From positions 310,001 through 374,000 of the forward strand of contig JADDTR010000014.1 in NCBI GenBank assembly GCA_015345905.1: a DNA stretch of 64,000 bases, given 5' to 3'. Source of the DNA: Aotearoamyces nothofagi. Its lineage: Eukaryota > Ascomycota > Leotiomycetes > Leotiales > Tympanidaceae. Positions 11,352 through 23,472 of the stretch are shown piece by piece (position 1 is the first letter of the stretch; each line of letters opens with the position of its first letter). A program made the translations under genes and the position numbers. The notes beneath the pieces were generated by a model. That model saw only the letters and a program-made list of their open reading frames with translations, did no database searches and had not been told where the DNA came from.

Positions 11352-12805
11352 TTACTGGTTCTCGGGGCGGAGAGATCTAAATAATGTTAGGTTTCGCTAT
11401 AGAGTCAAGGGATGAGGCTTTGCTTACCGTACAGCCTTTCCTGCACGCCAGATCTCGAGATCTCTAATAGCCTTCATCTCATCCTCATACTTTTGTCTGT
11501 AATCTGGCTGGGAGTTGAACTCGAGGGATCGCTGAGTCTCCTTTCCAGTCTTGACAGAGTCGTATAATTCGTTGAAGACGGGCTTCAGGGCATCCTTGAA
11601 ACGACCGCTCCAGTCAATGGCACCACGTCTGGCAGTTGTAGAGCAAGCCTCGTACATCCAGTCCATGCCATTGGCACCGATCAATGGGTACAAACTCTGA
11701 GTGGCCTCCTCAACAGTCTCGTTGAAAGCCTCACTGGGGCTGTGGCCCTGCTCGCGGAGAACCTCGTATTGTGCGAGGAACATGCCGTGAATTCCGCCCA
11801 TCAAGCATCCACGCTCACCGTACAAGTCGGAGTAGACCTCCTTCTCAAAGGTGGTCTTGTACATGTATCCAGCTCCAATGGCAACACCAAGAGCGGTAGC
11901 CTTCTCCAATGCCTTGCCACTGACGTCTTGGTAGACGGCGATGGAAGCGTTGATACCACGACCCTCACGGAAAAGGGTTCGGACAGTTCGTCCAGAGCCC
12001 TTGGGTGCGACGAGGATGACATCAACGTCCGTTGGGACTTCGACCTTGGTAAGATCCTTGAAAACGGGAGAGAAACCGTGGGAGAAGTAAAGGGTCTATC
12101 AAAATTGTTAGTTTTAGACGACAAGTTGTCTTTATCGCTAAACGCTTACCTTTCCCTTCACGATCTGAGGCTTAATTGCGGGCCACGTCTCACTTTGCGC
12201 AGCATCGGAGAGCAAGTTCATGATGATGGTTCCCTTAGAAATGGCTTCATCAATCTCGAAGAGATTCTTTCCTGGGACCCAGCCATCTTGTACAGCCTCC
12301 TTCCATGATTGACCGTTCTTTCGGACACCAACAATGACGTTGATACCCTGGTCTCTCATGTTCAAGCCCTGACCGTGACCTTGGGAGCCTTTAAGATTGC
12401 GTCAGCATTGTTGAGAGTAAGGAGCGCACGTGAGATTTACCATAGCCAATCAATGCCATTGTGTCATTCTTGAAGTAATCCTATTGCTGTATCAGCACAA
12501 TCGATCTTGCCCGAGATTTCGAAGATCATGCGATATTCGAACGACTTCTATCAGGGGGGGACAGCCTCAAGACTCACCAAGAGCTGTTCACGAGGCCAGT
12601 CTGCTCGCTCATACACAACTTCCTTGTCCCCAGCGAAGTCAACAGTCTTCTTTCCGCGAACCTGCTGGGCAGCGCCAGAGAGGAGCGGGCGTGCGACAGT
12701 TGGTCTAACAGCAGCCGCTGCAGACATGAAGCTTCTGCGGACAGCTGGAGAGCCAATTTGGCGAGCCAAAGGGCGGAGGGCTTTTGTGAAGCTGCGAGAT
12801 GCCAT
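11352..12805 (-). CDS. ILV5: Ketol-acid reductoisomerase, mitochondrial
   Basis: NADPH-dependent second common enzyme of valine and isoleucine synthesis in the mitochondrial matrix; the yeast homologue also helps keep mtDNA stable (family knowledge). Exons (minus) 12578-12805, 12441-12480, 12150-12388, 11428-12095 and 11352-11376 give 399 aa. Exon 1 is a basic Ala/Ser/Arg presequence starting MASRSFTKALRPLARQIG. The Rossmann loop GYGSQGHGQG is built across the 40-bp second exon and its neighbour. The C-terminal knotted domain has KGSGRTVRTLFREGRGINAS and the metal-site run SDLYGERGCLMGG. The last exon is only 25 bp and encodes SLRPENQ, the usual fungal C-terminus. An in-frame ATG further upstream would add residues unlike the family, so the ATG at 12805 was preferred. 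Confidence 0.97.
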
Positions 12806-13302
12806 TTTCGGGATTTTGTCTGGAAGATTGGCAAAATTGTGCGTGTTGTTGCTTCTTCTAGACCTATATTTATTGTTTGGAGGTACAGTCACAGCCCAGA
12901 AAAAAGCTAGTTCGCCGAGATCGCTCGTAACTATGCGGTACTGCCTCAGGCAATAATGGCATGTCGTCGCCCCCTTCTTGGCCTTGGCAGTCATTTCCAA
13001 CTCGACTTTACGTATATCGCTCAAATAATATTCATAATAGTTGTCTACCTGTCGAGGCCAGAATAAAGTATTCAAACTAGGTGTAATACTTCTCCCCATT
13101 TCAATTAGGGCACTGAACATTTCTATGAACTAAAAAGAATGAGTTGTATATGGATGTACTGATCCGTCTTCATTTCTATATATTGTGGACTAGCCCTCGA
13201 TCAGCCCGACTTCCTTGAAGTCGAGATTTCTTGATATCATAACGCCTTGTGATGCCCATCTCTCATAAACAATTTCACATCTAAATTCTGGCTGTCCAAC
13301 CT
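12806..13302. promoter_or_regulatory. ILV5 promoter region / UBC12 3' region
   Basis: 497 bp between ILV5 start and UBC12 stop, both minus strand. No ORF of interest and no certain Gcn4/CPC1-type TGACTCA site was found in it. Confidence 0.4.
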
Positions 13303-14088
13303 TCACTTTAGGACCCTTTCAAAAGACTGACTCCTGACCGATCCACCTCCCATAGCTGACCTCACGTTCCTCTTGAATCCCTCTCTATTGGACCTGAGAT
13401 CCTCCGCTGCGTCTTTGTTAAGCGGATCTGATGCGTTCGGTTCCAGGAACAAGAACTATATATACACCTAGTCAGAAAGATGTTCGGTACGACGGGCTTA
13501 ATAACCCTCATGATAATAACCTCATGAATTTATGTGCATACCTGTAGCCCCACAATAACCGCATTCAAATTCAATACAGGTTTCCAATCCTCTCTCAGGA
13601 TGTTCAGACACACATTTCCCTCCAGGTCGATATTCGGATGGTAGATCTTTTGCGTGCATTTTACCTTCGGCGGCTCGTGCGGGAAGTTCTGGTTGATGGC
13701 GAAACTGAAGTGGAATCGGCCACCCTTGTACATGCCCTCATCGGGTTCGATAGTCAGGACAAAATTCAAGATATCGTCAGGATCTGGGAAGTCGGTACGC
13801 CATGTCTTGCTGGGTTCGAGTTCGGCGAGATCTAGGCGACGAAGTTAGTTAAAGCCGTTTGGCCAACTTGGTAAAGTTGGTGAAGTAGTTAATACCTTTT
13901 TGTATGCGCAGCTGGGCAGCCGTGACCTTCTTCTTCTTTGCTCCTCCAGCTCCTTCGGCATTCGCAGCTTGCTGCTGTTTCTGTTTCTGTAGTCATGTAA
14001 GCATGCCAAGCTGCCGAGGGTTTTGACGGCATGACGAGCCATCATGGCCATTGACAGGTTCTCGTACCATAGACCATATTTTCATCAT
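13303..14088 (-). CDS. UBC12: NEDD8-conjugating enzyme E2 Ubc12
   Basis: Carries NEDD8/Rub1 from its E1 to cullins, activating cullin-RING ligases. Exons (minus) 14068-14088, 13896-13986, 13542-13831 and 13303-13455 give 184 aa. The 21-bp first exon encodes MMKIWSM, the N-terminal peptide that docks on the NEDD8 E1. A Gln/Ala/Lys stretch and [19 protein letters not shown] follow. The catalytic cysteine is Cys112 in [19 protein letters not shown]. The last exon encodes [20 protein letters not shown], diagnostic for Ubc12 against other E2s. Length and order match yeast and human Ubc12. The tiny first exon is easily missed by gene finders; starting at the second exon would remove the E1-docking peptide. 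Confidence 0.96.
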
Positions 14089-14670
14089 CTTGGCGGAATG
14101 CGTCGGAAAGTTGAGAGAGGTTGGGCGTGTGGGGAGTATGGTCCTAGAATTCTATGTTGACACCAGCTTGAGCAGGCGCCGACTCGGTCTCACGCGGTTT
14201 CTAGATGGTGCTATCTGCGCGTCTACGAGAAGCGCCCAATATCGATACTAAGTGCCTACAGGGCCTTAGACGTAGGTGGGCGTTGATACGTATAGCAGAG
14301 GCGAATGCGTTGGAGGACGACGTGGTTCACGAATTTGTGGCGAGGCTATCTAATCTGCTTATCACGGAATAACGCCGTAACTTGTGGCCGCTACAAAATA
14401 GAATATTTGACCAAGCCTACATCCAGGGAACCAGGAATCGATTTTAGTACAGGAAAAGTAAAATTCAAGAACTTGTCACTAACTAGCAACAGGGGCTTCT
14501 AATTTTTTAACTTCAATATAGGGTGTGCCTGAAACACCATGTTAATGCTCTCGAGGCTTCTCTCTCCCTTATGTCGTGAAAAGCAAATTGATATCATTAA
14601 TCACATCCTACGCTATGCAAACACAGATTTTAGACGCGAATAATTCGCTAGAGCAGGAAGCTGCACGCAT
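14089..14670. other. Intergenic, UBC12 promoter / chitin synthase 3' region
   Basis: 582 bp, becoming AT-rich after about 14,380. A 56-codon plus-strand frame (14205-14372) preceded by an acceptor-like TTTCTAG reads somewhat protein-like but has no recognisable partner exon; not called as a gene. Confidence 0.45.
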
Positions 14671-17567
14671 CTAGTGCCTAATGAAACAGCACATAATACC
14701 TGACTTTCCCAAGAACCATACGCAGCCAATGAACCGTACTAGTGACAAAGCCGCAGTTGCAATAAGTAGAGCTTGAAAATATTTAGCAGTTCGAGCAGAT
14801 GCTGTACTCTGTCATGGAATTAGTATGTAGTGGCAATTTCAGTAGAAAGGGTCATAAGTAACTTACGCCGAATCCGAACGAATCAAAACTATCACTGGTA
14901 ATCAGTGCCGCCAATATAGCATTGGAGAAGATCCAAGCAGTGACGAGGGCCGTTCTGAAAGACTTATACGAGTCGTCGAGTGACTTTGTCTCGTCCTCCT
15001 TTTCTGGCTTATACTCCATCAGTGCTCGTTTGACAGTAGCTTCGAACTGGCTATCAATGTCCTCTTGAGGTTTGTCGATTTCTTCAATGACAGCAGACGT
15101 TCCTTCGACTTTAGTTGTCTGAGCAGAAGGCAAGGCATCAACCTTGTCTGAACCCTTAGTTCCCCATGACACATCATGCCAATTGCTAAATGCATAAACG
15201 TTCAATATATTGACAGAAGATGACATGACAAGCATATACTGGAGGAATGAGTGAAACATATGCCATGGGTCCAGGTACAGAATTGATGCCACAAACCACA
15301 GGCCAAAGGTTGAAGCAACTGCAATGATAATAATCCCAGAGGAGTTCGAAGAGAAAATGTTCGTCGTAAAGATGGATGTCTTATCCGAACCTCCTTCAGA
15401 GAAGGCACGAACTACCAGATAGCCGGAAAGAACCATGACATAGGCTTGGATTAAGGCAAAGACTATGAACGATGTCATATAGGTGTATCGCGAACCCTTG
15501 GGTCGATTTCCGAGTGCAAGGATAAATTGTAGCCCGAGGAAGAAGAGGTAGAGGTATTTGAGCACTGTGTTCACAATGGGTGTCGCGGTGTCTCCGAATG
15601 GCCAACCATGGTGTTCTGAGCTGGTCGCAGAGGGAGTCTGAGGCAACCCGACAAGATCCATAATAACGGTTGTAGTCAACCAGAAAGATGCCAGGGAAAA
15701 CCATGCCAGGAAGACGGTGCAGAAGTTGTAAATAAGTTGAACATGTAAAAAAAACATCCGGATGATGTTGTGGCTAGACTTATACATCCGGAAAAAATGC
15801 ATCCCAGAATAAATGCTAGCTGCAAACGAACCGTTGAGCCATCTTCGTCTCTGGCCAATGAACTCAGGAGCACCTTCCGGAACATCGGTTTCGCCTTTGG
15901 CAGCTTTGATGTATTTCAAATGCCACTTAGCACCAGCTTTAGCCACCAACTCGAAGCACAGAATACGATCCTCGGCCAAGAACATGTTCTTCTTGAAAAT
16001 ATTCATGCCTTCGATGCCCTTCTTGCCAAGAATTTTAGAAAGAGTATGATCGCCGTGGAAATATTGGTCGAGGGGCCGCCCCATGATCGCTCTGAATCGA
16101 TATGCTGAGAAGGCTCCTGGCAAGACGCTGACGTACCCAAAAGAACTCTCGAGGGGTTTATCGAGAATGTTGCTAATCTTATACTCGAAGTTCTGTGCTG
16201 CAACAAGTGGATTGATAAGCTTTCGACCACCTTTGCCCAGCATAGCATGAATCTCTCCACAGGCTCCTCCAAGGTCCTTGTCATTGTAGAATCCTTCCCA
16301 GAGGCTGAGCAGGGATTTTGCACCTGGCTTAGTACCAGCGTCAAGAAGGATGCACACTTCAGGATTCAAGATGCGGCCAAAAGCATTGAACAACCAGCGG
16401 TGAGAATTGATCTTCTTTGTGTTCTTCTGCTTCAGGCAGAATATCATCTGGACGGGCGGTAGGTTGTTTTGGCCTTTCTCTTGAGGTCGGATAAGTTGTT
16501 GGTTAGCAGTTACCGACAGCTGCGTCGTGTATTCGAAAATGTGAGTGACCGTTTCTTTGCCATCAACATCCTTCTTCATGACTCCATCTTGGAACACGCC
16601 AACAGTAGCCAAGACATCAAGTACATCCTTGTCGCACGCATCAAGGCCATCAAAGACCAAGCAGACAACAATCTTTTGCCACGCAGGACCCCCTTTATTC
16701 CAAAACTCGGATTTCTTCAGATTGACAATATCACGAATGTTTTGCATTACGCCGTGCAGGGTTCGAGCCACCAATACCTTGTCCTCGTTGTAGTATGTAA
16801 TTGCAATAAGAAGTTCCGTATGACGATTATACATTGCTGGGCGAAGATTGTAACCATTCTTGAGTGTGTAATCGTTTGGGTCGCATGTAGCCGCAGTATA
16901 TCGCATGTGGGTGAACTCCTCACTCCCACTCTCAAGGTCTTCCTTAAATCTAGTAGAAACCCAAGTCAATTACTGGCATCTTTCTAAATGGGGGAGACCT
17001 GATACGAACTTGGGCTCGATTGCATTCTTGATGGCACTGGGAACTGGATAATCGATGCTAAGGACAGAGCCTTGGACCAGCTTCACCTTCTTTGTAGCAT
17101 ATCGTTTAAGGCCGCCACCCCCAGGTGCTTGTCTCCGCCGCCACGCCTCTGTAGAGTCGGTGTCTGCCCTCGAGTATGGCGAATCGGTCCGCGGAGGAGC
17201 CCCATACGGAGCGTCTTCAAGTTGGTGCCCATACGAAATATTTTCGTATTCACTGCCATATGGCTGAGCATCCGGTGTTGCGTATGTCTCCGTCAAGCTG
17301 TATGCCGAAAGTGGTCTATTCACGACAGGATTGGGGCTCTGTCGACCAGGATCTTGAAAAGGGCTTGCAAATGGTGCGGGACCGGCTCCCAGTAACGATC
17401 TCTCCGCTTCGTCATCAGAATCAGCTCGAGGCGGGAGGTGATACTACATCAAGTCAGTACAGCTCCGTTGCAACACGACCTCATCTACTCACTCCGGTGC
17501 TACCCGTGGGAGGTAGGTCTTGGAGTTGCTGATCTGCTTCGTAATTTTTGCTCCTCGGATAGGCCAT
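14671..17567 (-). CDS. Chitin synthase, class III (ChsB/Chs-1 type)
   Basis: Processive membrane glycosyltransferase (GT2) making cell-wall chitin at hyphal tips; class III enzymes are restricted to filamentous fungi and needed for normal polar growth (family knowledge). Exons (minus) 17493-17567, 17010-17443, 14867-16949 and 14671-14808 give 909 aa. The N-terminus (1-100) is Ser/Pro/Tyr-rich. The chitin-synthase N-domain starts at [18 protein letters not shown]. Catalytic signatures are LLDAGTKP (Asp373 region), EDRILCFE (496-503) and QRRRWLNGS (536-544), followed by a cluster of C-terminal transmembrane helices. The last exon restores the conserved ending [14 protein letters not shown]. The class is inferred from sequence runs such as [20 protein letters not shown]. 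Intron 2 uses a weak donor GTTCGT; the stronger-looking GTATCA a few bases on would break frame. Confidence 0.94.
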
Positions 17568-18184
17568 GATGTGCACCAAGAGCCTTTGTTCGCTCTGTCG
17601 TGTCTGGTATGATTTCAAAGTCTTGTGCTATAATGCAAGAGACTTGTTGAGCTGCTCTCCCAAGCAGTCTTCCTGTCCCGACCTTTTTGTTGGGTCGCAG
17701 AGGGCGGAGGTGGGAGTCAGCCGGTTGCACGTTTTGTATGTACTTCGGCAAGGCTGATTGACAAAGGCAGCACGAGGCTGGTTGCATTAAGTGAATGACG
17801 AGACGCAACGGGACGGTTTTAAGGAGAGAGGACAAAGAGGAGAAAGAGATTTCTATGAAACAACAGCCCTCCTCAGCCCTGGGGGATCTGGCGAAAGGAG
17901 GCTGCGACCTACAACGTACAGCACAGTACTATTCGTGGCGCAGGAGGTGCTGATCAGGGATTGAGGAAGCGAAGTGCTGGTACCGCAAGTTGCCCCAGAG
18001 ACACTCGATCCCACTGCACGTCACCACAATTTCAGGTTACAGGCAAACCGGCCAAGAGCCCATCCAGGGTCCTGGGGCGAGCGAGCTCACAGGAGGAGCA
18101 CAGTAGGGCAAGGCAGCCCGTGCAGCTCAGCAGCCTCTAGCCTGTGCGGGCACAGTAAGACGGTAGATACAGAGCAGGCAGGGC

Positions 18185-18217
18185 AGTGCAGCGCGGTGCA
18201 GCGCGGTGCAGCGCAGT
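18185..18217. repeat. 10-bp minisatellite (GCAGCGCGGT)
   Basis: Three tandem copies of a GTGCAGCGCG-type 10-bp unit inside the GC-rich island. Confidence 0.8.
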
Positions 18218-18257
18218 GATGCACCATACAGTGCATACATGCCGTACGCACAGCATG

Positions 18258-18286
18258 TACAGGACATACAGGACATACAGGACATA
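18258..18286. repeat. 10-bp minisatellite (TACAGGACAT)
   Basis: Three perfect tandem copies of TACAGGACAT, 40 bp downstream of another 10-bp repeat. Confidence 0.85.
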
Positions 18287-19779
18287 GAGCGATGCAGGAC
18301 GTCGACCCAGGACATGCCGAGGACTGGCTGGTGTACGCCGGCATTGCTAGCAAGCCCTCTGGTGCCCGAGCGATCGATAGGCCGGCGATCGATCATGCCT
18401 GGTTTCTGCCAGTTTCACCGCATCCCGGCAGCATGCGAAACCATGCTACCGACGTTTGGCGATCACTGCCGCCTGGGCTGCAGGCTTTGCAGCCTTTGCA
18501 GCCTCTGCAGCTCTCGCAGCTCTCGCGCCTCAGCACGGCGTGCACGTTCGGTCCAGCAACGACGGCGGCGTGGCAAGCGCAGCTCCCCGTCCACACCGCT
18601 GCCGTTCTAATCAATGGGTGTAACATCGTCGAACATCGTCACTGCAACGCCGTCCTGGCACCCCTCTGGCCGGCAGCACGGCACTGTCCTGTGCGGCATG
18701 TCCGGTGCTGGACAGCTGGACAGCACTGGGCGGGAAAATGCAATGGGCAATGGACGTCCAGCTGCCGCCCAGCTGCCGCCCAGCTGCCGTCCGCCCGACC
18801 GTGGGTCGCTGGAGACTCTGACGCCTCTGCGCCGAGCGCGCCTAGAGGGTATTTTTAGAAATGGGTGGTGGCCGGTTAAACGACCTAGGGATGGTAAGAT
18901 ACAGTCTATACTGTACAGTGTGTCCACTATGTGCAGTATGTGCCTAATGTCAGCAGGGTGGCGCTGTACTTACGGTACCTTGGGTACTATAAGGGACCTG
19001 AGGTACGCCTACCTTGCTCAAGGTGGCCGCCAAGGTACTCCGTACTGTACCTTTCCCGTACTCGGGGTCCCTGGGTGCTGCTGTTCTATGTATGGTATAC
19101 CTGTGTTCCTTACTGCTAGACAGCACAGCACCGTACAGCACGGCGCTGTGCTAACTATAACTCCCTTCTCCCGCCCGCGATGCCTAGCGAGCGTTCCATC
19201 CTGCCAGCCAGGAGCCCATAGCGCGCGGATCCCCAACTTCGCCAGCGGGTGCTTGCGGTCCGCAGCCTCGCTCCAAGTGGGGCCGCGAAGAACAAAGGAA
19301 CGCTTCGCGAAGGCTCGTCCATTCGTGCTGCCACGCTGCCACGCTGCCACGCTGCCCGCAATCCACCACTGTACCCATGTGGCTAGGCAAGTACGGCCTT
19401 CCGCGCAGTCCACGTAACCGGCAAATTTATCTGACTCGGACTATGTTGGGTTCCTTCGTGGATGCGGTGCTGGGCGTGGGCATCATTGGCTGGAGAGCTC
19501 GTGCTAGCCACCACTCACGCACCTGCTTCATTTCCGGCCTGGCCCACGGGATTCCGCTGTGACAAAGGAAAGGAGTTATGTCACGTGGCTCACGCTCGGA
19601 TGTGGTCGACGGCCAGTGTGCCAGTGTGCCAGTGAGCAAGCCGTGATCAACATACAGTATACTCCGTATGTAGCTGCGTATCCTATTGTTCGGTAGGGTT
19701 CCTCGATACCACATACCATACTGTACTTATTATTGGCTCAATGGCCCATCAGAGCACATGTACGTCCATACGGAGTCTA

Positions 19780-20190
19780 TTTAAAATGCACATTCTATAT
19801 CAGTCTTGTATTGGGTTTTTGTCGAGGCTCTATATTATTTATTATGTTTTTATTAGAGAAACTTAGAAACCTGTAAGCAGCACATATACATACCGAGTCC
19901 ACGAAGGTCCATACAGATCCCGCTCGCCATATTTCCGAACTTCCCTTGCTAGCCTAGTAGCGGTTGTTTGACTCGTTTGAAATATTCATGCTTTAATTGC
20001 AAATATACATGAATAATAATAAATTAATCATAAATTAATAATCCACGCAGTAGGAATTATGGGCTTCTAGACTCCTAGGTCGTATTTAACGTATGGTACA
20101 GCAACACCTCATATATCCAGGCTCTTTATTATATTTCCTTAAAAAATGTTCGTAAGCATGCGCATGCTTTTAAAATCAGCTACGCCATGT
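19780..20190. other. AT-rich patch within the GC-rich intergenic region
   Basis: Abrupt switch to AT-rich sequence with TATTTATTATG- and AATAATAATAAATT-like stretches. No coding frame or terminal repeats were recognised. It may be a decayed repeat or a replication- or matrix-type element; nothing in the sequence decides. Confidence 0.4.
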
Positions 20191-20386
20191 GTATTCCATC
20201 GCTTGCCTCAATCTACTACGGAAATGCACGCCTGCTAGGCTGTTAATCTGGATGGTGGGTTTCAACAAGAATGCTGATTCCTGTCCGAACAAGTGCTCAG
20301 TTGGATGTACTGAGTCCGCAATAAACATGATCGCTTACTGCTATAACAGTACGGCATATAACGAGAACGCATCTTCGCAATCTGCT

Positions 20387-20427
20387 AAGTCTAAATGCCA
20401 AGTCTAAATGCCAAGTCTAAACGCCAA
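20387..20427. repeat. 13-bp tandem repeat (AAGTCTAAATGCC)
   Basis: Three copies of AAGTCTAAATGCC, the third with one base changed. Confidence 0.8.
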
Positions 20428-21430
20428 AAGTGCATTCGCAATAAGGCCATCCAAGACAGGCGAGGAGGACTAAGAGCCAGTGCTCGATAAACCCACCTGG
20501 AGCGTTCGTCGTTGTCGATTGGAAGGATTCATGCTGTGGTAAAAAGAAAAAAAACAATTCTAGCTCAACACGCTGCATTGCGAGTCAGCACTTTGCCAGA
20601 TATCGCCCAGATTGTAACATGCTTTCTCTTCAGCACCCAGCTGGCTCTTATACGATAATTATGACTGCAAGTCTGGAACGCCTAATTCGACGACTTGCTC
20701 CTGTCAATTAATGACGCCCCGTTCCTGATGGTGGAATAATCCAATCATCGCCTCCCGTTGCGACCCACACCCCTTTGACATTGACCCTTGATACCTACCT
20801 AGGCAGAGTCCGCCCTGGAACCCCATCTGCGCCGCCCTTCCACCTGACGCCCTCTCATCGACAACGACAACATCAACCCTCATCTTCGCTCCATCCTGTC
20901 CTGATCGATATCAGCGTCGAGGGACCTTATACGCCGGCCTCACTCCAGTTTCTGAGCTCATCTCAGAGTCCGCTCGTTTCTCCCAACTTCTTTCCCAGAC
21001 TGTGACAATCCCAATCCTTCACCTAAATCAACTTTGCGTTTCACGTACGGCTTCTTGCAGATATTCCTACCCATTAATTCGGCTGTTTCTTGCGATTCCT
21101 ACACTGCGATCTTGTATCAAGGCTGTAAAGGGAAAAAGCGGATTGGCACTGCGACACGCCTGCGTCGACTGCCGTACCTGAAACACGCTTTTCAATTGAC
21201 CGATTGCACCTGAGGCTGGACCCTTCCGGACTTTGAGCTTTTGAACGAGGATATTACACAGCCCCTCATCTAACAGTAAAGGCGCTGTCAATTATTGTTG
21301 AGACGATCCTGTCTGTACGAATCTCTAATCAATTTGACGGTACACTTTTATCTTACGAGCAGTATCAACAATTATCGCGATGTCACTTACTGGCGACTGT
21401 CAGTATTACTTGGCCCTGCTGTGATAGAAA

Positions 21431-22663
21431 ATGGCTGACTCGGACTTAGTGACGCGCGATCTCTGGAGTCGAGATTGCGTTGTATGTCCTTCTACAACAC
21501 CCTCGTGCCCTACATGCGCCTCGGGAGAGAAATGCTCGATATCAGTTCAGACTTGTGATACATGTCAATATACGAGTTGTGTTGCAGACGCGACCCAGTC
21601 TTCTGCATCTGCAACAGCATCCTCTTCAGCCTCCACGACTTCGTCGACTTCTTCGAAAAGCAGCCCAAATATTGGCGCGATTGCTGGGGGTGTTGTCGGC
21701 GGCGTTGTTGCAGTCGCACTCCTTGTATACTTGGTCTGGAGGTTCTGTATCAAGACCAAGAGACAACAATACGAGCAAGACAACTGGGTCGAGTTTACCG
21801 AGGAGCCAACGGAAGCGGAGAAGGAATTCACAATGCGGCGAGACGCTCGAGCTTCTACTCATACCGTCGGTTCTATCGCATCTACTGTCTTCACACGCGC
21901 ATCAAACATCATTCAAATCGCCTATATACCCGGCGTTACCAACAGATCAGCACCATCGACTCCTGGTCTTCTGGTTCCTCCCGTTCCGCCTATCCCAATA
22001 GCGCTATCGTCGCCGTCAAGTACTGGTGATTATCAAGACCAGCATTTCTTCATGCCAGGAGATCTGCGAGACTCGACATACTCGGGCATGACTGATAGAA
22101 CGTCTTATGCTCATAGATCCAGTGTTGCCTCCACTATATATGGAAAGAATGCCGTCGTTTCTCCCGTACCAGCTCAGACGGTCATCCGAGGAAAGGCTGC
22201 CGTTGTCAGTGTCAAAGGCGCCAGCAGCCCCGGTGATCTTGCACCACCAGTACCTAGTGTAGACTATGGCAAGTACAAGAAAGATCCACCAAGTCCAGCT
22301 TTCAGCGTCGGGTCTACATTTCTGAACAGTGCAAGCGCCGCAACACAGATGAAGCCCACCGTGGTTAGAATTGCAAGCGATTCAAAGAGCAAGCCTTCAC
22401 CGTCTAACGCCGAGGACGACGAGCAACGGCAAGGCCTGATGGATCGGGAATCGAGTGCAATCACAATCATTGACGATACACCAAATGTGGAGCAAGGTCC
22501 GTTCGGCGACCCTCCAACGCGAGCCAAAGGCCACACTAAGAACGGGAGTTTGAGTGCGGTGATTGAGGAGGCAACGAAGAAAGCCCACGGTGATGTTCGA
22601 GCTGGTCTGGGACTGAAACGGGAGAGTACGCCATTTGGGGACGAGCATGCAACGGATTCATGA
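21431..22663 (+). CDS. OPY2: Opy2-type membrane anchor protein
   Basis: In yeast, Opy2 anchors Ste50 and hence Ste11 at the plasma membrane in HOG and filamentation MAPK signalling (family knowledge). Single exon, 410 aa. The extracellular N-terminus carries the Opy2 cysteine domain: eight cysteines at 16, 19, 26, 29, 35, 42, 45 and 50 in a CxxC-type array including CPTCASGEKC and TCDTCQYTSC. A Ser/Thr/Ala-rich stalk (54-79) is likely O-glycosylated. One transmembrane helix spans 81-106 (IGAIAGGVVGGVVAVALLVY), followed by basic RFCIKTKR. The long cytosolic tail contains WVEFTEEPTEAEKEF, then low-complexity Ser/Pro-rich sequence. No classic signal peptide is seen, as expected for this N-out single-pass family. 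An in-frame start further upstream is not available. Confidence 0.88.
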   Translation: MADSDLVTRDLWSRDCVVCPSTTPSCPTCASGEKCSISVQTCDTCQYTSCVADATQSSASATASSSASTTSSTSSKSSPNIGAIAGGVVGGVVAVALLVYLVWRFCIKTKRQQYEQDNWVEFTEEPTEAEKEFTMRRDARASTHTVGSIASTVFTRASNIIQIAYIPGVTNRSAPSTPGLLVPPVPPIPIALSSPSSTGDYQDQHFFMPGDLRDSTYSGMTDRTSYAHRSSVASTIYGKNAVVSPVPAQTVIRGKAAVVSVKGASSPGDLAPPVPSVDYGKYKKDPPSPAFSVGSTFLNSASAATQMKPTVVRIASDSKSKPSPSNAEDDEQRQGLMDRESSAITIIDDTPNVEQGPFGDPPTRAKGHTKNGSLSAVIEEATKKAHGDVRAGLGLKRESTPFGDEHATDS

Positions 22664-23472
22664 TGCAAGATGGGCTCAAGTGATCTGTTTAGGTAGACTT
22701 CTAACTTCTTTTCGCAACTACTTTTGAGGGCGTTTTAAGGCAAGGTACGGGAGGCAGAACCAAGGGACATCAGCGATTTGTCCACGGATACGTAGAGTAT
22801 AGGACGGCACATCTGAAAGCTGCTCGTGCCATGCTCGACGACCTACTCTAGCTCTGGAGTATGTGTTCTCATGTTGAAGAAATTTAGCAAATGGCTCAGG
22901 CATATATTATTATTATTATTATTAAAAAAAAAAAAAGGAGTGTCAGATTTACTGGAGCCCATTTTGTGGTCCGAGAAGAATGCTTGAAGAAAATTCACGC
23001 CACGTGTATGGTGCATCGCGCACCGCGCACCGCGCACCGCGCATCGTGCATCGATGATCAGCTCACCAGTATCAGTAGTAGTGCTATGCTCCAAATGGAC
23101 CGAGACCTGTTTCAGCATCTCCTGGCGGCATCATGGAGGGTGGCAGGTGCCTTAAGAGACTGGAGCAGAACGCGACGGTTTTATATTCCCAGATCCCCAG
23201 CGGCCGGGGCGTGGCCGGCGCAAGCAGCAGCTGGCCGGCGCTCTACACGGCCTCTACACCCAGGCACGGCAGGCAGGCAGGCACGGCAGGCGCCCAGCCA
23301 GCAGCTTCCCCAAACGAAGCTGCACCGACAGGGGGGGGGGCGGGCTGGAGGGTGATGGAGAGGGTGATGGAGAGTGTGATGGAGAGTGACGGGCGGCCGA
23401 GCGACGGAGGGCAGAGGAGGGAAGTGGGAGGGAGGGACGGAGGGAGAGCAAGCTCGGCGCCGGTTAGGGCAC

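Larger units (their letters stand above)
17568..21430. other. Gene-free divergent intergenic region with GC-rich repeat island
   Basis: 3.9 kb between the starts of chitin synthase and OPY2. Roughly 17,900-19,700 is GC-rich and full of short tandem motifs and GTAC-type words. About 19,780-20,190 is AT-rich, and 20,760-21,430 is a pyrimidine-rich leader of OPY2. Long open frames (for example 18614-19417) are low-complexity and match no family. Confidence 0.6.

Noticed and set aside
14205-14372. 56-codon frame ending in ARLSNLLITE, preceded by an acceptor-like TTTCTAG
   Set aside because: Reads somewhat protein-like but no upstream exon or family match could be found.
16970-16990. Chitin synthase starting from the large exon alone
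   Set aside because: That start would drop the N-terminal domain; the two upstream exons join in frame and give the conserved class III N-terminus.
18614-19417. 267-codon plus-strand frame
   Set aside because: Lies in GC-rich repeats with overlapping open frames on both strands; no signature.
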